Positions 44,668 through 57,400 are shown, counted from the first letter of the stretch. The stretch is DNA of 64,000 nt from Linderina pennispora (GCF_002104995.1 NW_024468257.1:310001-374000); one strand, 5' to 3'. The notes: generated by a model from the sequence alone, not told the origin. Numbers and translations: made by a program.

Positions 44668-47600
44668 ACTGAACGGTAATCAAGAAGGATAGAATGGAAG
44701 AGTTATCCGGTGTGTTGTGCTTGAAAATGGATTAACTTTAGTGGTTGGCAGAGGGTGGTAAGGGAATTTTCAAAGTCCTCTTGCCCTGCTTTTAAATACC
44801 GTCACAATTTTAAACGGGTAGCATTATTTCACCTGGCCTGGCCAGTGCCCAACCCTCCCATCCACAGCACACAAGTAGGTCTGCATAATCCTTCTATTTC
44901 TTGCTCTGCCACCTGCATGGCAAGGAAAATCAGCACCAAGGCAGGTGTGCAAAAAACAGCAGCGGCTTTCTTGTCTCTTCTCAATTTGGATGCACATCTG
45001 TGTCACGGCAATTGCAGCGCTGGATGTCATGAGGGGAGGGAGCAGATGACAGGCATGGTGCCTCCTGTGGGCAGAGATCGCTGATGGCTTATCTACGCAG
45101 AGATTGGGTTTGATAGCATCATTTTCCGCTTCAATAGAAACTAAAGTTGAAAGTTGCATACTCTATCCAAAAGGCACAGTACCCAGCTCCAAAATGAGGC
45201 TGATATCTGCTATATTATTCAGGAGCTGTATGTTTTCATATAAAGACGATTGCCACTTGCCTTAGCTCATAGTCTCTTGCTCATCAGTAAGATTCTCGAG
45301 AAAATAGCATGTTCGCATGCTCCAAAAAGAGGGAGTGCTTGTTACCCATGTGGTGTATTCCTGTACATCCCTATCAGCCCCTCTGCCTGCTGACGTACAA
45401 CCTCTCAGGAAAAGTGCCTGTATGCCTCTTTGGATCGCCATTGCCACGGGGCACCGGAAGACACCCTTTTGTGAAAAGGGGACGATGGTATGTGCCGGTA
45501 TGTGGAAACTTGTCCTGTTTTTTACTTCCGAAGATGCCACCCATGCCCTCTCGCTTGGACAAAGCCACTGCTCCACACCAGTTTGTAGATCCCATCCCTC
45601 ACAAGTTGGTCACATAGCACTTGGTATCGGATTTGCACTTGTTACTTTGGCACCAGCTAATGAACCTCATGGAGGGTGTGGGGAGGGGCTTCCACTGCAT
45701 TCAAAAATACCTGCTGTTCTCCAAAATATGACAAAGCCGGCCAGTGAGAGTAAGACAAATGGATTTTCATGAGCATTCCCAACCAACAACTGCCGCACAA
45801 TCATGTGCGTACAGTGCTCTCGCCCAGCCATTCTCTCTGGAACATAGGAGGGTGATGTCTGTATGCAAGATACTTTGTGTCACTCGGCATTCGGCTATTC
45901 CGACATGCCAGTTTTTGTTACAAGGCTATCAAATACTTCTTGAATGGATGTTGTTGGTGCCAGCTAGCTGATAGCACTTCACGTTGGGAGTACAATGTGA
46001 AAACACCCACTTTCAATATTTTTGGCCATGTTCTGGTGAACTGCAAAGTATTACACAGCATGGCGGCAAACACATGCTACTCAGGAGAGTTCTTAATATC
46101 CATAAACTCTCAGAAGCTGGGTCTGGTCTGACAGTATCGACAGTAGATCTCATGGTGTTAAGAACACCCAGAGTGAGGGAAAATGGCTGGGAAGGAACAT
46201 ATCCCATGGGTAAGTGCAGGATGAGAGGATTGCAACCCCCAGGTGGCCACAAGAGAGAGCAGGTCTAGTTCTGTCTTTTGCAAGCGGTTCTTTCTTTGAT
46301 TTCTTCCTCAGCAGCAGCGCTTATCGCCAGGTATGCATATCCGATTATGCACATGACATCGACCTTCTTCACTCCCATCTGTAAAAGTGGGTCAGGAGCA
46401 AGTGAAGAGGGACGGGAGATGCAGCATGCAGAGAAGCAACTTGTTCGTCCGCATGTCAATCGCAAAGATAGTGGTAGGACAGACCCCCACCAAGCAAACT
46501 GTGGGCATTTACCAAGAGTATCGAGTCGTGACCAGTGTAAGCATTCTGTTGTCTTTTATTTTCTCTAAACCCAAATGGCACCTGGCAACGTTGCCCGTGT
46601 GTAATGCTGGTTTTCATTTGAGCCCAGATATGGCAATAATCTTGAGCAGATTTTTCTCGTCACAGTGAGAGTCGTTTTTGGTTGTTCCAGGGATGTGTCT
46701 GTTGAAAAAGAAAAACTGACAACCTCTGGGATGCCTGACGTATGCAAGCGCATGACCAGCAGATGCTTGCGGCGGTGTGTTCTGACAATCTGCAACGGCA
46801 AGATTTCCAAGCCCTCATGGTTGAATTTGGCGACATTTCATTTGCTGAAAATATTCTGCAACCTCCATGTAAACTGCTTTTCGACACAATGCGTGCGGAG
46901 GAAGAAAGGGATGTCGAAATGCTCCTAGTCGTCGATAAGGATTGGCCCCCAGCAAAAGCCGCTCTCGAGTGTGATGGAGAACCTCGTTGAATCCTTTGCG
47001 TGGTACTGTGAGCGAGAGCACCAGTACAGGCGTACGCTGGCACATATATCGGTATTCCAGTAAGATCTGGTACGCATCTGTAACCAGAGTTGCTCGTAGA
47101 TATTGCAGGCCCTAGGTGGTCAGATGCAGATCCCTCGTAGGTTGTCTTGGTACATAGCCTCAATGTGGGCTTTTCCGAGTTGGATTTCTGAGAAAAAGCA
47201 ATGCTGCTCGCCTCTACGCCAAAATGTAGAGCATGCAGCCAGGCTTAGAACAAGAGGCAGAATGTGGGCAGGATCGACATGTATGTGGTGTGCAAATTGG
47301 TTTCTTGCATATCAAAGGACGACCAAGGGTGCTGTGGGTGTGTGCCCTTTCCCTCACAGCTTCTTCCACATCGTTGACCGAAGCAAATGCCAGGCGGATT
47401 TGCCCTCCTCTTTTGCAACGGAATAATTGCAAATTTCATTTTGCAGGAGGCTCAGAAAATGAGGTCCGCTTGTCGGCATGTGGGCAGGGTTGCCAGACTG
47501 AAACCAAGAGCATAGTGTTCACTACACACCTCCGGAAGAAAAAGCAGTTTGCCATTCTCCATACTCCTCAAGTGACAAACCATTTGCCTTCCCTTCATTT

Positions 47601-48075
47601 TCCTCATCTTGAGTCGACCAATGCACGCCTCAGTTATTGCCAGCATCCCAAATGACGACATCTACCCGGGCAAAAGATACCTCTGCGACATCTGCACCGG
47701 ATCCACAGATTGGTAGTCCAGCGCACCACATGTCCTATTACAGCGCCTAGTTTTCCTCTTGCCCATACCTTTGCGTGAGAGCCGCGCCTTTTGCAATATA
47801 CAAGCTATTTTATTCATATCCTGAGCCAGACAATACCGAGTATGTTGCAAGCGGTGTTCGGAACCTGGTACCCGGCCACTGGCACATGATGATGCTGATT
47901 TTATGTTGCTCATATTAAGAGATTAATAGGGAATAAAATCACCTTCATCAACAGAATTAGGGACGAGAAAAAAAAAGTTCCTACCAGCGTTCAGCAGAGG
48001 TGCTGGTACGGGCTTGTGGACTTCTCTAGCTTTGCTCCTTTCCCCTGGTTCAATTTAGCACTTTATATTTTCACA
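44668..48075. other. 3.4-kb region without a firm gene
   Basis: No gene could be modelled. Short protein-like stretches exist: plus strand 46739-46990 and 46974-47065 (see separate entry) and minus strand 45262-45360 (YFLENLTDEQETMS end). Codon composition is not like the housekeeping neighbours. It may be a decayed gene or element with several frameshifts. Confidence 0.35.
46739..47075 (+). other. Protein-like block, frameshifted, unassigned
   Basis: From 46739 the plus strand reads RMQAHDQQMLAAVCSDNLQR, then an acidic helix-rich stretch (MRAEEERDVEMLLVVDKDWP) to a TGA near 46988. In the next frame it continues VMENLVESFAWYCEREHQY and RRTLAHISVFQ up to near 47060. The join resembles one protein with a one-base frame change. 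Family not recognised. Confidence 0.3.
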
Positions 48076-50601
48076 ATGGGTTTCCAGAAGAAGTCGGGAA
48101 AGGGACGTCTCGATAAGTATTACCACTTGGCCAAGGAGCAAGGGTACCGCGCCCGTTCGGCGTTCAAGCTGATCCAGCTGAACAAAAAGTACAACTTCCT
48201 TGGCTCAGCACGCGCGCTGATTGATCTGTGTGCGGCGCCCGGAGGCTGGCTGCAGGTAGCGCAAAAGTACATGCCTGTGCAGAGCCTTATCCTGGGTGTG
48301 GATCTGGTTCCGATCAAACCGATTCCGAACGTGATTACATTTGCGGAGGACATTTTGACAGACAAGTGCCGCAACCGGCTGCGGCAGGAGATGAAGACAT
48401 GGAAGGCAGATGTGGTGCTGCACGACGGTGCGCCCAACGTCGGCTCCAACTGGTCGCACGATGCGTACTCGCAGGCAGAGCTGGTGCTGATGTCGCTGAA
48501 GCTGGCGACAGAGTTCCTGCGTAAGGGTGGAACATTTGTGACCAAGGTGTTCCGGTCCAAGGACTACAACAGTTTGATTTGGGTGTTCAACCAGCTGTTC
48601 CGCAAAGTGGAGGCGACCAAGCCGCCGTCGTCGCGTAACGTTTCGGCTGAAATTTTTGTTGTGTGCCAGGACTTCATTGCGCCCAAGAAAATCGATCCGC
48701 GGTTCCTCGACGCCAAGTATGTGTTTGAGGATCTGGAGATCAACAAGACGATGACCTCGACCGATATCTTTGCGCCTGAGCTCAAGAAGAAGAAGCGCCA
48801 CCGCGAGGGCTACGAGGACGGCGACTACACGCTGCACAAGAAGATCGATGCCATGGATTTTGTCAAGAGTCGCGATCCAGCGGGCATTCTAGGCAGTGCC
48901 AATGAGATGGAGTTTGTGTCGGACGAGTCCAAGGAGGTGGTGAAGCTGCCCGAGACCACAGAGGATATTCTGCTGGCGTGCAGGGATTTGCGTGTGCTTG
49001 GTAAGAAGGACTTCCGCACCCTGATGAAGTGGCGTGCGGGTCTGCGCGAGCGGTTCCAGCTCGAGAAGGCTGAGGAGAAGCCCAAGATCGAGGAGAAGGA
49101 AGGCGACGAAGGCAGCGATGTTGAGGGTGAGCTGGACGCGCTAGCGACCGAGGAGATGAAGAAGCTGCGCAAAGAGCGCAAGCGCCAGAACGCCAAGCGC
49201 CAGCGCAACCTGGTCAAGATGCAGCTCAACATGACTACCCCCACAGACATTGGTCTGGAGCAGGACGCTGACGCAATGTTCACAGCGTCGTCGACTGTTG
49301 GCGACAAGCGCAAGATCCGCGACCTCCACAGCGGCCATGTCGATGACATTGATGTTGAGGCAGCGCTGGCTGGCGAGACGCTGGTGTCGCTCGGTTCGCG
49401 GCCTGCTGGCTCAGACTCTGAGATGTCTGAAGATGAGGAGCGTGCCGAGGATGTTGACTCCGACAGCGAGCGCATCGCCATGCTCGAGGACGAGATTGAG
49501 GGTCTGTACTCGGAGTATGTCGACCGCAAGCGCGAGATGGACACAAAGTATGACATCAAGAAAAAGCGTGCTGCCGAGGAGGAGTTCCGTGGCTTCAGCG
49601 ACGATGACGATGAGGAGGGGGCGGAGAAGAGCGGGTCGAGCGACGAGGAGTCTGGATCAGAGGCGTCTGCCAAGTCTGAGATGTCGGCTGATGAGGATGA
49701 GGATATCCGGTCGATGATGCGTGAGGCAAAGGAGAAGAAGATCACCAAGCGCTCGCGCGGCAAGAAGGACATTGTAAATGCCACGCCTGCGCAGCTGTCC
49801 AAGAACTCTGCCATCTGGTTCGACCAGCCCATGTTCAAGGGTGTGGGCGGCGTCAACCTCGACGACCTGTCGGACGAGGAGGTTGGTAGCAAGCGCAAGC
49901 GTCCTGTCACAGAGACCGCCGATGATGTTGGTGCCAGCGACTCGGACGACTTTGAGGTTGTGTCTGCTGAGGAGTTCGACAGCGACCCAGAGAATGTCGA
50001 GCTGGAGGACGAGCAGCGCGAGGCTGACTATGATCTGGCAACACCCGAGGCCATGACGATGGTGCGCGAGCTGGCGAACCGCAAGTCGTCAAAGCACGAC
50101 CTCATCGACAAGCACTTTAACCGCTACACATTCAACGACTCGCAGAACCTGCCCGAATGGTTCCTCGACGATGAGAACCGGCACAACAAGCCAACACTGC
50201 CTGTCACCAAGGAGGCCGTGCGCATGCTGCGCGAGAAGCTGCGGGCCCTGGACGCCCGCCCGATCAAGAAGGTGGCCGAGGCCAAGGCGCGCAAGAAGAT
50301 GCGCGCGGCCAAGCGTATTGCCGGCATGCAGAAGAAGGCTGAGGGCGTTATCCAGAACGAGGATATGACTGAGGCCGAAAAGGCTCGCAGCATTGACCGC
50401 ATGATCAAGCGCGCGACCAAGGCGAAGCCCAAGCAGAAGGTGCAGCTGGTGGTGGCCAAGAACAGCAACCGTGGCATCCAGGGACGCCCCAAGGGCATCA
50501 CGGGCAAGTACAAGATGGTAGATAGGCGCATGAAGAAGGAGCTGCGTGCCCAGAAGTCGCGCGAACGCAAGTCCAAGAAGAATGGTGGACGGAAAAAGTA
50601 A
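48076..50601 (+). CDS. SPB1: AdoMet-dependent rRNA 2'-O-methyltransferase Spb1
   Basis: Start at ATG 48076 (MGFQKKSGKGRLDKYYHLAKEQGYRARSAFK region); 841 aa, the same length as yeast Spb1. The FtsJ-type methyltransferase domain covers residues 1-220, with the SAM site DLCAAPGGWLQVAQKY and the K-D-K-E catalytic set spread over it (Lys near the start, VLHDGAPNVG, FVTKVF). A central acidic, helical Spb1 domain and a basic C-terminal Spb1_C domain (RMKKELRAQKSRERKSKKNG) follow. Spb1 methylates G2922 of 25S rRNA in the A-loop and is needed for 60S maturation in the nucleolus. Intact and intronless. Confidence 0.97.
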   Translation: MGFQKKSGKGRLDKYYHLAKEQGYRARSAFKLIQLNKKYNFLGSARALIDLCAAPGGWLQVAQKYMPVQSLILGVDLVPIKPIPNVITFAEDILTDKCRNRLRQEMKTWKADVVLHDGAPNVGSNWSHDAYSQAELVLMSLKLATEFLRKGGTFVTKVFRSKDYNSLIWVFNQLFRKVEATKPPSSRNVSAEIFVVCQDFIAPKKIDPRFLDAKYVFEDLEINKTMTSTDIFAPELKKKKRHREGYEDGDYTLHKKIDAMDFVKSRDPAGILGSANEMEFVSDESKEVVKLPETTEDILLACRDLRVLGKKDFRTLMKWRAGLRERFQLEKAEEKPKIEEKEGDEGSDVEGELDALATEEMKKLRKERKRQNAKRQRNLVKMQLNMTTPTDIGLEQDADAMFTASSTVGDKRKIRDLHSGHVDDIDVEAALAGETLVSLGSRPAGSDSEMSEDEERAEDVDSDSERIAMLEDEIEGLYSEYVDRKREMDTKYDIKKKRAAEEEFRGFSDDDDEEGAEKSGSSDEESGSEASAKSEMSADEDEDIRSMMREAKEKKITKRSRGKKDIVNATPAQLSKNSAIWFDQPMFKGVGGVNLDDLSDEEVGSKRKRPVTETADDVGASDSDDFEVVSAEEFDSDPENVELEDEQREADYDLATPEAMTMVRELANRKSSKHDLIDKHFNRYTFNDSQNLPEWFLDDENRHNKPTLPVTKEAVRMLREKLRALDARPIKKVAEAKARKKMRAAKRIAGMQKKAEGVIQNEDMTEAEKARSIDRMIKRATKAKPKQKVQLVVAKNSNRGIQGRPKGITGKYKMVDRRMKKELRAQKSRERKSKKNGGRKK

Positions 50602-50808
50602 GAAGCACGCCGGTAGTAGCGACTCACGTTTACAAAAAACAAGACATTATATATGACCATGTGCGCGATAGGCCTGGGCTATATTGCGCCCGGCTGGTGG
50701 CATATTGCCGGCTGCTGGTGGGTGTTGAATGTGGTGCGTATAAATGGGAGTAAAAAAGTAAAGAGAGCTGATTAAGATATCTGTGATGTTTGGATGACAA
50801 AAACGCGC

Positions 50809-51870
50809 TTACAAAATGCCGCTGTCCTGCAGAGCGTTCTGCAGCAGGGTCTCCTTGACGGCCGCAAACACCAAGCGGATATTGGACGTGTCTGTGGCCT
50901 GGGTGACGTGCGGGTAGAGCTGCAGGTTGGCGCGATTCGCCTGCGTGAACTTCCACAGCACAAACCTCGTCGCCAGCTTCTCGTCGGGTCCGCCCGTGTA
51001 CTCTGGGTAGTAGCGGCTGAGAGGCACAATTTTAATCTTCTTCCGGAACAGGTCGATCTTGTTGAGAAACAGGATGATGGAGGTGCGCAGAAACCACCGG
51101 CTGTTGATGACCGAGTCGAACAGGACGAGGCTCTCGTCCATGCGGTTGTGTGTGGCCTCCTCCAGCAGCACCTGGTCGTACTCGCTCAATGCCACGCAGA
51201 AGATGATGGAGGTGACCGACTCAAAGCAGTGGATCCATTTTTTGCGCTCCGACCGCTGGCCGCCGACATCAAACATGTGTATGCACGTGTGGTGCATCAT
51301 GAAGCGCGTCTCAATGATGCCTGTGGTCTTTGAACGGGCGCGCAGCACATCGGCCTCGGTCGGCAGGTACTTTGGGTCGCCGATCCGCCGGATGTTGTTG
51401 AAGAAATACGGCGCCGAGTCCATCAGGTAGAAGTCGCTGGTGCGCACTATCAGCTTTTCGATCACCGGGTCGCGCCACAGGGCCTCGATCCCCTCGACAA
51501 ACTCGGGCGTGATGTTTATCGCCAGCGTCTTTTCAATGTTCAGGCCGAGTATTGTGTTGACAAAGTCCATGTTGTGCGCGTCCTGCGGGAACAGCTGGCA
51601 CTTTTGCATGCCTACCACCAGCTCCTGTGCGCTGTCCAGCACGTTCTTGTATATGGTCATGCGGAACAGCGCCAGCTCCTCGCGCGTGTACCCGTTCTGG
51701 TGAATGATTTTCATCTGTTTGACAATTGTCGATTTGCCCGATTCGCCGCTGCCCAGCAGCAGAATCTTCACTTCCTGGCTACGCCGGTCCCGCTCCTCCT
51801 CCAGCTGCCGGTCTATCTCTGCGCTCCGCAGGGCCTCCTCGTCATATGGCTGTGACATGCACCCGCCCAT
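50809..51870 (-). CDS. Heterotrimeric G-protein alpha subunit
   Basis: 353 aa from ATG 51870. MGGCMSQ gives an N-myristoylation glycine and a nearby palmitoylatable Cys. G1 GSGESGKST lies at residues 40-48, the helical domain follows, then switch I with the Arg-Ser-Lys-Thr in [11 protein letters not shown]3 [13 protein letters not shown]4 FLNKIDLF and the G5-like ATDTSNI. The C-terminus is NALQDSGIL, without the pertussis-toxin Cys, as in fungal group III (Gpa2-like, cAMP/nutrient-signalling) subunits; that subgroup call is tentative. Two introns are commonly seen in such genes; here there are none. Confidence 0.95.
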   Translation of the reverse strand: MGGCMSQPYDEEALRSAEIDRQLEEERDRRSQEVKILLLGSGESGKSTIVKQMKIIHQNGYTREELALFRMTIYKNVLDSAQELVVGMQKCQLFPQDAHNMDFVNTILGLNIEKTLAINITPEFVEGIEALWRDPVIEKLIVRTSDFYLMDSAPYFFNNIRRIGDPKYLPTEADVLRARSKTTGIIETRFMMHHTCIHMFDVGGQRSERKKWIHCFESVTSIIFCVALSEYDQVLLEEATHNRMDESLVLFDSVINSRWFLRTSIILFLNKIDLFRKKIKIVPLSRYYPEYTGGPDEKLATRFVLWKFTQANRANLQLYPHVTQATDTSNIRLVFAAVKETLLQNALQDSGIL

Positions 51871-52904
51871 TGTGTGTTGGAGTATAGAATGAAAGGAGGG
51901 GCGTGCTCAAGGTCTGCTTAGGGCAAAGAGGCAATAAAAAAAATACAAAAACACAGGACTGAGAAATTAAAAAAAAGTGTAAAAGTTTTGTACAAATTAC
52001 GGAGGAAAGAGGCGGAAAGCCCAAGAGGTCGGCTGAGGACGGGGGCTGGGCTGGAGACAAATACAAGCGGCCTGTTTCGCACCGCGAACTAGACCCGCCG
52101 CTGTATTCTTCAAGCTGAAGGACGGTTGTTACGCAGGCTGCGAATGCATCGCTTAATGGCCCCGCTGGCGATCTTTCCCTCCTCCCTTGCCTGTGTCGTT
52201 CTTTCCTTTCCAGGCAGGCGACGCATCAGGGCTGTCTCCAGCAGGTTTTGCTCTCCCGAGCCCCTCCTGCCGTGGGCGTATCCATGGACCCTCCGCCTTG
52301 CATCCTCCTCCGGGGCAGCAGACTTGAGGATTGCACAGTAGTTCTGTTTAAAGATCTCCGCTTGTCAATATAAGCGAAGCGAAAGACAAACAATCAACAT
52401 GGTGTAGCACGGCCAGTGCTCGTCCCCAGCCCGCCCGGCGCTGGGTCAGGAGTCACTGGCGCGCATATGTCAGCCTTGCTGCTCCTCTGGCCGGCCAGAG
52501 GTGCAATAATTGCAACGGAGAGCATGGTGTTCTGTCTATAATTAGGAACTGCGAACTCCATGTTCCAAAAACAAAACTTCATAACGCCGCTTTATTGTCG
52601 CAATCAGCAAAAAGAAGCGAACAATTGCGCCGTAAAAGCCAGCTTGCGTGCGTGAGCATCCCCGCCTGCCAATGCCCAAACGCGGAAGGGCGGGCTGGCT
52701 GCAGGACAGGATCTAATTACAGATGATCCTGCGCAATCGGTTTTGGGATCAGATTGTATCTACCACACGTGACGAGCCATGTCCAATGGTCGCTATTTTT
52801 TGAGATTCGCAGCCCCAGACTGAATACGCAAGCCAACGCCGTGAGCTCAGGGCGTTCTCTCTTTTCCGCTCAGTCCCATCACAGACTTCGATAAAATCAT
52901 AAAA
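51871..52904. other. Intergenic between G-alpha and eL14
   Basis: About 1 kb. Contains the 5' UTR and promoter of the G-alpha gene (A-rich tracts 51936-51975) and the promoter of eL14. No coding signal stands out. Confidence 0.4.
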
Positions 52905-53750
52905 ATGGTTCGTATCCATGTCGGATCGCGGCGCATCCATGGACGCTGGTCGGCCGGAAAACACAATGGATACGCGGCGGGAGAAAAATCGGTTGTGGGA
53001 CGAGGGAGGGCTGGGAGAAATTGCTGAAATTCGAAGCCCGCAGGTCCTGTACCAATTTGCCGCCGGAGGCTGTTGCGTTCTGAGCGGGGCAGTCCCAGCG
53101 AGCAAAACGCATGCGCAACCCAGCTCTTCCATCCCTGCACCTGCATTTGCGCATTCCATCTTGTAAACGGGAACCTGTGATTCCTGATGCCAGAGCCCAG
53201 TAGGCCACAAAGGCTGCTTGGAGAGGCAGCACGCTACGCCACTGAACACCAATTCAGCACAGGTGGACAGCAGCAGAACCAAACAAACGTGCTTTTGCTA
53301 ATTCCCCCCAGCGCGGCCACTATTAATACTGTGTAGCAGGGATCGTTCAAGCGTCTCGTTGAGGTTGGCCGCGTCGTTCTTGTCACCAAGGGAGCCGATG
53401 CCGGTAAGATCGCCACCATCGTCGACATTGTTGACCACAACCGTGCCATCATTGACGGCCCGACCACCTCGGTTGCCCGCCAGGTGATTGCGTACAAGAA
53501 CGTTGTTCTGACCGACATCGTCGTCAAGAACCTTCCGCGCACCATCGGCTCGAAGGCTCTGGCCAAGGTCCTGGAGAAGGATCAGATCGCCGAGACCTGG
53601 CAGAAGACCGCCTGGGCTCAGAAGCTCGAGGCCCGCAAGCGCCGCGCCGCCATGTCGGACTTTGACCGCTTCAAGCTCATGCGCCTGAAGAAGCAGCAGC
53701 GCTTCATTGTTGACCGCCAGGTTGCTCTCCTCCGCAAGGAGCGCGCTTAA
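52905..53750 (+). CDS. RPL14: 60S ribosomal protein eL14
   Basis: The coding exon runs from about 53352 (after a gtgtagcag acceptor) to 53750 and reads FKRLVEVGRVVLVTKG, GKIATIVDIVDHNRAIIDGP, RQVIAYKNVVLTDIVVKNLP, then WQKTAWAQKLEARKRRAAMSDFDRFKLMRLKKQQR: the full eL14 body. The start Met must come from a tiny upstream exon; the ATG at 52905, followed by a GT (gttcgt), is the best candidate and would leave a roughly 440-nt first intron. Long first introns are common in fungal ribosomal protein genes. eL14 binds 25S rRNA expansion segments. The exon-1 choice is uncertain; the gene identity is firm. Confidence 0.85.
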
Positions 53751-53914
53751 GAAGGGGAATTTCCATATTTTTCACCTAGTGCTTTTTACACAAAATGTTG
53801 GATAGCGAAATCAACTTCTTTCTCCACCCCCGAACCCAGTTTTTGCACCCTTTTCTCTTCATCGCTGCTCCCAGAAATCGCTATATTTGTACTCTATCGC
53901 AAGAACCACCAACC

Positions 53915-54187
53915 ATGGGCAAGTCGGCAAAGGCATTCAAGCGGCCAACCAAAAAGCAGAAGGAGACGAAGAAGACAGAGAAGGCTGCGGTGAAATCGGC
54001 AGCCGTCGCCGATCGGCAGGCAGCAGCCTCAGGGGTTGCGCCCAAGGTGCTGGCAAAGACCTCGGGCGGCGGAGTGTCGAAGCAGAAGGCCAAGGCGCCG
54101 AGCACCAAGCTCAAGGCCAAGATCGCGGCTGGCAAGAAGGCCAAGCAGCAGCCTCGAAAGGACTACATGGCGCTGTTCGCCAAATGA
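53915..54187 (+). CDS. Small basic conserved-type protein (MGKSAK...KDYMALF)
   Basis: 90 aa from ATG 53915. Rich in Lys/Ala with an N-terminal MGKSAKAFKRPTKKQKETKK patch and a C-terminal RKDYMALFAK. This pattern of a MGKSAK start and a K-D-Y-hydrophobic end recurs in small fungal nucleolar-type proteins, but I cannot name one. It lies between eL14 and AROM on the same strand. Probably ribosome-assembly related, by composition only. Confidence 0.65.
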   Translation: MGKSAKAFKRPTKKQKETKKTEKAAVKSAAVADRQAAASGVAPKVLAKTSGGGVSKQKAKAPSTKLKAKIAAGKKAKQQPRKDYMALFAK

Positions 54188-54482
54188 CAAAATCTGTCGG
54201 GGATTTTGCCGCCAATGCGCGGGCGCGCTGCCACATCCAGGCTGCTTCCAGGTTGTAGTCGTGCTGAGTCACAAAATAAAATTTTGTTTTGGTGGAGAGC
54301 ATAACGGGCCAGTGCGAAGCCCAGAGAACAAATGCGCCATTGTCGGGGCCAGGGGGCAACTAGACGAGCTAACAGTGGGCGCGGCCGAGCCTGAGCCCTT
54401 TTCTCCTCACCAACTCTCCTCCATTCTATCTCATTTTTGATCCATTACCAATACAGCCCTCTCTTTTCTTTCTAGAACGACA

Positions 54483-57400
54483 ATGAGCAAGACCGAATTG
54501 CAGCTGGCTGAGGTCGAGAAAATCCCGGTCCTCGGATCCGACAGCATCGTGTGCGGGTTCCACCTAACCGACTATATCTGGCACGACATTTTCACTAACC
54601 TCACCAAGGCGTCGACGTACGTGCTGATCACCGACACCAACCTGGCACCACTGTACCTCCACAAGTACCAGGATAGCTTCGCGCGCGCATGGGCATCGAT
54701 CAACGGCTCCAAGGCGTCGCCGCGGCTGCTGGTGCGAGTGCTGCCGCCGGGCGAGACGAGCAAGTCGCGGGCGACTAAGGGCGAGATCGAGGACTGGATG
54801 CTCTCGCAGCGCTGCACACGCGACACGATGGTGCTGGCGCTGGGCGGCGGTGTGATCGGCGATCTGGTAGGGTTTGTGGCGGCGACGTTCATGCGCGGGG
54901 TGCCGTTCATCCAGATTCCGACGTCACTGCTGGCGATGGTGGATTCGTCGATCGGCGGAAAAACGGCGATTGACACGCCGGCGGGCAAGAACCTGGTGGG
55001 GGCATTCTGGCAGCCGAAGCGGATCTTCATGGACATGGCAGTTCTCAGCACGCTGCCAGCGCGCGAGTTCTCCAACGGCATGGCCGAGGTGGTCAAGACG
55101 GCGGCGATCTGGAGTCCCGAGGAGTTCGATGTGCTGGAGGCCAGCGCCGAGAGCGTACGCAAGGCAGTGCTGCAGGGGCAGAGTGGCGATGGGCTCGAGG
55201 GTCTGACGATTGCAACCCGCTCCGAGGCCCAGAAGATGCTGCTGCGGGTGATTGCTGCGTCAGCCCGAGTCAAGGCGTATGTGGTGACACACGACGAGCG
55301 CGAGTCGGGCATGCGCGGGCTGCTGAACTTTGGCCACTCGATCGGCCACGCTATCGAGGCCATTGTGTCGCCGCAGGTGCTGCATGGCGAGTGCGTGGCC
55401 GTGGGCTGCGTGCTGGAGGCAGAGCTTTCCCGCCGCCTCGGCTACATTGGCGAGGTCGGTGTGGCGCGGCTGACGCGCTGCCTGCGCGCCTACGGTCTGC
55501 CGACAGCCATCGACGACCCGATCATCCGCAGGCTGGTGGGCGATGCCAAGCTGAAGGAGGTGCGGCCGGCCCGGCTCATGGAGGTGATGCGTGTCGACAA
55601 GAAGAACGTCGGCACACAGAAGCGCATTGTGCTGTTGAAGCGCCTCGGCGAATGTGTGGAGCTCAAGCCCTCGAATGTCGATGACGCAATGATCGAGGAG
55701 GTGATTTCGGCCGGCGTCCTGGTCAAGCCGGTTGGCGACTCAGCTAGCGGCTCGCCGGTGGTGGTGGTGCCACCTGGCAGCAAGTCGATCTCGAACCGCG
55801 CGCTGGTTCTGGCGGCGCTGGGCTCGGGCGAGTGCCGCATCCGCAACCTGCTGCATTCCGACGACACCCAGGTGATGCTGAGTGCGCTGCAGGACATGGG
55901 CGGCTGTGGGTTCTCGTGGGAGGACGACGGCGACACGCTGGTGGTGCGTGGCGGCGGCGGCCAACTCAGCGTGCCGGGCAGCGAGCTGTATCTGGGTAAT
56001 GCCGGCACGGCAGCACGCTTCCTGACGACGACGGTTAATCTGATCGGCGGGGATTCCGGCGAAACGGTCCTGACCGGCAATGCGCGCATGAAGCAGCGCC
56101 CGATCGGCCCGCTGGTCGACGCCCTGCGTGCCAACGGCTGCCAAATCGTGTACGAGGAGAGCCAGGGATCGCTGCCCCTACGCGTGACGCACACCGGCAA
56201 GGGATTCCCGGGCGGCACGATCGAGCTGGCGGCCACAGTCAGCTCGCAGTATGTGTCCTCGATTCTGCTGTCGGCGCCGTATGCGCAGACGCCTGTGCAT
56301 CTGGTTCTTGTCGGCGGCAAGGTGATCTCGCAGCCGTATATTGACATGACGATAGCCATGATGGCCCAGTTTGGCGTCAATGTCGAGCGTGTGTCGGAGA
56401 AGGAGTATCTGATTCCAACCATGCCGTACACCAACCCGGCCGAGTATGTTGTGGAGAGCGATGCTAGCTCGGCTACGTACCCGCTGGCATTTGCTGCCAT
56501 CACCGGGTCGACGGTCACGGTGCCGAACATCGGCTCGGCATCGCTGCAGGGAGACGCGCGGTTCGCTGTGGATGTGTTGCGGCCCATGGGCTGCACGGTC
56601 GAGCAGACCGCCACATCGACTACAGTGACCGGCCCGGCACGCGGGTCGCTGAAGGCTCTAGGCGACATTGACATGGAACCCATGACCGACGCATTCCTGA
56701 CGGCAGCGGTTCTGGCCGCTGTGGCCCCGGCCAACGGCAGCGTGACGCGGATCCGCGGCATTGCCAACCAGCATGTCAAGGAGTGCGATCGCATTGCGGC
56801 CATGTGCGACGAGCTGGCTAAGTTTGGCGTCACATGCGAGAACCATGCCGACGGTATCGACGTCCACGGAGTCAGGATCAGCGATCTGGGTCCGGTTTCT
56901 CCTAGTGTGCACTGCTACGACGACCACCGCGTGGCCATGAGCTTCTCGATTTTGTCGTGCGTGGCTCCGCTGGGCGCTGAGATCCGTGAGCGCCGGTGTG
57001 TTGGCAAGACGTGGCCGCAGTGGTGGGACGTGCTAGCCCGCGATCTGGGCGCGCCCACCGCCGGTTCGGATCCCGAGCCGCTCGAAGCTGAGCACAAGGA
57101 GACGGCCGTGGCAGCCAAGCCCAGCATTGTCATCATTGGCATGCGCGGCGTTGGCAAGTCGACACTAGGTCAGGCAGCAGCTGAGGCTCTGGGCCTTGAG
57201 TTTGTTGACATGGACGCGTACCTGGAGAGCAAAATCAGCAAGACCATCCCCGAAATCATCAAAGCTGACGGCTGGCCAGCCTTCCGCGACCACGAGCGTG
57301 CCATGCTTGTGCAGGCACTGGAGCAGGAGCATCCAGAGGGTGCTGTGATTGCCTGCGGCGGAGGTGTAGTCGAGAGCGAGCAGAACCGGGCGTATCTGAA

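Noticed and set aside
48825-49910. A 361-codon minus-strand Ser-rich frame inside SPB1
   Set aside because: Mirror of the acidic Glu/Asp-rich Spb1 middle; no independent support.
52918-53166. A plus-strand 82-codon frame starting MSDRGASMDAGRP
   Set aside because: Falls inside the probable first intron of eL14 and has no protein-family features.
55490-56833. A 447-codon minus-strand frame inside AROM
   Set aside because: Shadow of the EPSP synthase domain in GC-rich DNA.
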